DNA of 24,130 nucleotides from CAYJMQ01 sp964371555. Its GTDB lineage: Bacteria; Bdellovibrionota; JACOXK01; 2-02-FULL-40-11. Under the pieces are notes generated by a model. It was not told the DNA's origin. It saw nothing but the letters and a program-made list of their open reading frames with translations, and ran no database searches. This document shows, in pieces, positions 22,091 to 24,130 of the stretch. The translations under genes were made by a program, and so were the position numbers. The stretch covers positions 1 to 24,130 of the forward strand of contig CAYJMQ010000032.1 in assembly GCA_964371555.1 (NCBI GenBank), in the 5' to 3' direction. Numbering within the stretch: position 1 is the stretch's first letter; each line of letters opens with the position of its first letter.

Positions 22091-23841
22091 TCATTGCTCT
22101 CATAGTGGTATTCTTCAGTATTTCTTTATCCCCCTCTTTGTCCCATTCAGAGGAGGGTGTGATTTATATTTATAAGAGAGATCATCGTCAAGTGAGGGAG
22201 GAGAAGGGGAAAGATATTTCTCTTTACGTGGATGGGGAGTTTAAGAGGGCAAGAGAGGCAAAAACATATGGAGGGGCATGGGATACTTATGTTGCCATTC
22301 AAAAAGGGATTCCGGAGGAGCTCATCAACCAAGAAGGGCACAATGAAGATTCATCGGCATCTGCCCGTCTCACTGCATGGACTAAGATGAAAAGGCTTTT
22401 AGATGAGGCCAGACAGAATGAAGGTTCCAACGCTGCCCTTCAGTTCTTACATTCCCCTTTAGGCGCAGAGCCACCTCAAAAACTCTTTCAAAAGGCCTGG
22501 GAGAAGGCGACAGAAGATCATGATTTTAGCCCTTATGATGGATTTGAATTTTCATGGCTTTTGGTTCCCCATCTACCCACAAAGACAGGTGGACGTTGGG
22601 TTGAAAAGATAGGAGATTCTTTTGTTGAGCAAGGAAATTTTCTTCGAGCGTATGCTCAATACAAGGCGATTAAAGACTATTCGATTGCATACAGTGAACG
22701 AATCGAGAAAAAATTGAACTATGTGAAAATAGGCTTAGGCGCGCAACTCAATAAAATCGAAAAGGCGATTGCTGTTGCAGGCTTAAAACTCACAGATGGA
22801 ACAGTCTATCGATTGGTTATGGAAGAATTGGAGATGCATAAAGAAAAGACCCCCTTTTTGGAGATTACCTTTCCTAAAGGCAAAATCATTCGAAAGCAAA
22901 TTTATGATTTTGAGTTAACACATTTGAATTCAAGAAAATATGGCCCACTTCTAATAAGAGATGAGGACAAAATCATTTTGACCTCCCTGCTTGGGCAAAC
23001 GCCTCTTCCCCTTGTCTTTGACCTGAACGGGATGCTTTTAGAAAAAAAGGTTCTCACCAAAGAGGTGGCTTCACGATACGGAATAAAAGGGATAAATGAG
23101 CATTTGTTTTCAAAAGGAGATTTTGCACATATTCCCAGCGGAACCTTTGAAATGGGAAGTCCATCTAATGAGAAAGGCAGAAATAGTAATGAAATGTTAC
23201 ACACGGTCACACTCACAAAAGACTTTTATTTACAAAAGACAGAAGTGACCCAACTTCAGTGGTATCTCATTATGGAGGAAGCCCCCTCTTATTTTCGAAA
23301 TGAAGAGCATTGTAAAGAAGATTACGATAAAGACTTAGAAATCTGCCCAAACAATCCTGTAGAGCAAGTATCATGGGATCAGGTGCAGGTATTCATTCAA
23401 AGACTTAATGAGAGACAGACAGAATATATTTATAGGCTTCCTACGGAAGCCGAGTGGGAATATGCGGCAAGAGGGGGAAAGGAAGAGCAAACGGCCTACT
23501 CGTTTGGAGATGATTCAGAGATTTTAAAAAAGTATGCCTGGTTTTCTGAAAATTCAGAGCATGGGAATGGTAATAGAGGGCCCCACAAAGTGGCGACAAA
23601 AAAGCCTACAAAATCTTTTGGTGAGGATCTTTATGACATGCATGGAAATGTCTTGGAGTTGGTACAGGATTGGTATGGGTATGGCGAATATTCAACTGGA
23701 AGCGTGATTGACCCTCAAGGCCCCTCGACGGGCTCTTACCGCGTTTACCGCGGGGGTAGTTGGCGCGGCGACCTGGATCGTAGCGGCATCGATCCCGACT
23801 GCCGCAGCGGCAGTGTCGGTTTGCGCCTGGTGAGGCAATAA
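22024..23841 (+). CDS. Secreted FGE-sulfatase-domain protein with DGR-type variable C-terminus (VP2)
   Basis: A second putative displayed binding protein, 605 residues from the ATG at 22024; an upstream ATG at 21985 overlaps the preceding gene, and a GTG at 22081 would give a shorter, cleaner signal peptide. The signal peptide core is LIALIVVFFSISLS, cut near SHS-EE. Residues about 45-365 are unrecognised. From about 366 the FGE domain has IPSGTFEMGSPSNE, KTEVTQLQWYLI, PVEQVSWDQVQVF, RLPTEAEWEYAARGG and LYDMHGNVLELVQDW. The end is YRVYRGGSW, a variable stretch, then GLRLVRQ. The catalytic FGE cysteine pair is missing. Its variable stretch is six residues shorter than in the first protein, between Trp and the first variable Arg block. 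The N-terminal codons come from a repeat element. It probably shares an operon with the toroid protein. Confidence 0.86.
   Translation: MSFWVRLLSFRTRSHSWRSVRNLIALIVVFFSISLSPSLSHSEEGVIYIYKRDHRQVREEKGKDISLYVDGEFKRAREAKTYGGAWDTYVAIQKGIPEELINQEGHNEDSSASARLTAWTKMKRLLDEARQNEGSNAALQFLHSPLGAEPPQKLFQKAWEKATEDHDFSPYDGFEFSWLLVPHLPTKTGGRWVEKIGDSFVEQGNFLRAYAQYKAIKDYSIAYSERIEKKLNYVKIGLGAQLNKIEKAIAVAGLKLTDGTVYRLVMEELEMHKEKTPFLEITFPKGKIIRKQIYDFELTHLNSRKYGPLLIRDEDKIILTSLLGQTPLPLVFDLNGMLLEKKVLTKEVASRYGIKGINEHLFSKGDFAHIPSGTFEMGSPSNEKGRNSNEMLHTVTLTKDFYLQKTEVTQLQWYLIMEEAPSYFRNEEHCKEDYDKDLEICPNNPVEQVSWDQVQVFIQRLNERQTEYIYRLPTEAEWEYAARGGKEEQTAYSFGDDSEILKKYAWFSENSEHGNGNRGPHKVATKKPTKSFGEDLYDMHGNVLELVQDWYGYGEYSTGSVIDPQGPSTGSYRVYRGGSWRGDLDRSGIDPDCRSGSVGLRLVRQ
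23731..23835 (+). other. Candidate DGR variable region VR2
   Basis: After the framework GSYRVYRGGSW, codons 23764-23817 show the triplets CGC GGC GAC, AGC GGC ATC and AGC GGC AGT, at spacings matching Asn triplets of FGE-type templates, with R, P and R between. From CGT at 23779 to GGT at 23820 it aligns without gaps to 1764-1805 of VR1. The two agree at 28 of 42 positions, and all differences can be explained by template adenines. The last framework codons differ from VR1 at four non-adenine positions, so the two may not share one template today. Confidence 0.72.
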
Positions 23842-23865
23842 CACTTGGAATTTTTACCCTTGTTT

Positions 23866-23922
23866 CCTTGGCACCGCGGAGGGCGAAGGTAGATTTTTCG
23901 TTTGTTTTTCGTTGTGCCAAGG
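23866..23922. other. Long-loop hairpin between VP2 and the glycosylase remnant
   Basis: CCTTGGCAC (23866-23874) pairs perfectly with GTGCCAAGG (23914-23922) around a 39-nt loop containing T-runs. The downstream arm includes the AAGGAG that serves as ribosome binding site for the next frame, so pairing could mask it. It begins 31 nt after the end of VR2. Confidence 0.45.
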
Positions 23923-23937
23923 AGTAGGGAATAATAA

Positions 23938-24087
23938 ATGAAAATTTGTTCCCGGGATTTTTTTAATCGACCCACATTGGAAGTATTGCCGGAATTATTG
24001 GGAAAATATCTGGTGAGAAAAAAAGGTCAAAAATACTATGCCGGATTTGTCACGGAAGCGGAAGCCTATATCGGCTTAAAGGATTAG
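23938..24087 (+). pseudogene. 3-methyladenine DNA glycosylase (AAG/MPG family), truncated
   Basis: The frame MKICSRDFFNRPTLEVLPEL, then LGKYLVRKKG and FVTEAEAYIGLKD, is the start of the AAG/MPG family of DNA glycosylases, which excise alkylated purines; it includes the E-A-Y active-site region with the catalytic Glu. Family members continue from here with D-x-A-S-H and about 130 more residues. Instead the frame hits TAG at 24085-24087, exactly where a 55-nt repeat identical to 22010-22064 occupies the sequence. Either the repeat inserted into the gene or the join is an assembly artefact at the window edge. AAGGAG precedes the ATG by 15 nt. Confidence 0.8.
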
Positions 24088-24130
24088 TCATGTCATTCTG
24101 GGTACGACTTTTGTCATTCCGAACGCGAAG
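24076..24130 (+). repeat. Second copy of the 55-nt repeat, at the window end
   Basis: Identical over all 55 bases to 22010-22064; the match stops at the left at 24075 (C versus A) and at the right only because the window ends. It begins inside the glycosylase frame and supplies its stop codon. Confidence 0.85.

Overview
The window is a bacterial chromosome segment of moderate G+C with short intergenic gaps. A lipoprotein, a small protein ending in an outer-membrane beta-barrel-like Tyr-Tyr-Phe, and several signal peptides point to a Gram-negative, diderm organism. The linkage gap-pgk-tpiA-secG-tRNA-Leu(GAG), the many small palindromic repeats (including an HPERSEGS-type repeat read inside a protein) and the gene content suggest an uncultivated deltaproteobacterial or Bdellovibrionota-like lineage. 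That placement is inference; no marker gene here settles it.

Layout. 1-1862: a palindromic repeat, then a secreted protein with an FGE-sulfatase (C-type-lectin-fold) domain whose last 40 codons look like the variable region (VR) of a diversity-generating retroelement (DGR). 1885-3662: a gene graveyard with an HNH-endonuclease N-terminus, a glycosyltransferase-2 N-terminus, a possible methyltransferase tail, one small secreted protein, and a hicB antitoxin beside a damaged hicA inside a 36-bp inverted repeat. 3706-7422: an outer-membrane-type protein, then a sulfur-transfer operon (cysteine desulfurase, rhodanese-less ThiI, membrane-anchored HATPase). 7426-9983: a lipoprotein with a Pro-Ala linker and a leucine-dehydrogenase-type enzyme. 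10021-12947 (minus): an overlapping operon of a GT21/HpnI-like glycosyltransferase and a split transketolase. 13014-15440: an aspartase/fumarase-family lyase and a YhcC-type radical SAM protein carrying an in-frame repeat. 15677-20521: 7Fe ferredoxin, an unrecognised secreted protein, the lower-glycolysis operon, SecG and tRNA-Leu. 20991-24130: a secreted terpenoid-cyclase-like toroid protein, a second FGE-domain DGR-type target, a truncated 3-methyladenine DNA glycosylase, and a 55-nt copy of a repeat that also lies at the start of the second target.

Main point. The two ends of the window carry two separate secreted FGE-fold proteins with DGR-type variable C-termini. Aligned, their last 14 variable codons differ only in ways one adenine-rich template could explain, reading approximately R-N-N-N-N-P-D-N-R-N-N-N-I-G. 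No reverse transcriptase or template repeat was found here, so if the DGR is active these are remote (trans) targets of a cassette elsewhere in the genome. A second theme is small palindromic repeats entering genes: one is translated inside a radical SAM enzyme, one forms the N-terminus of the second variable protein, one abuts hicA, and one terminates the glycosylase frame.
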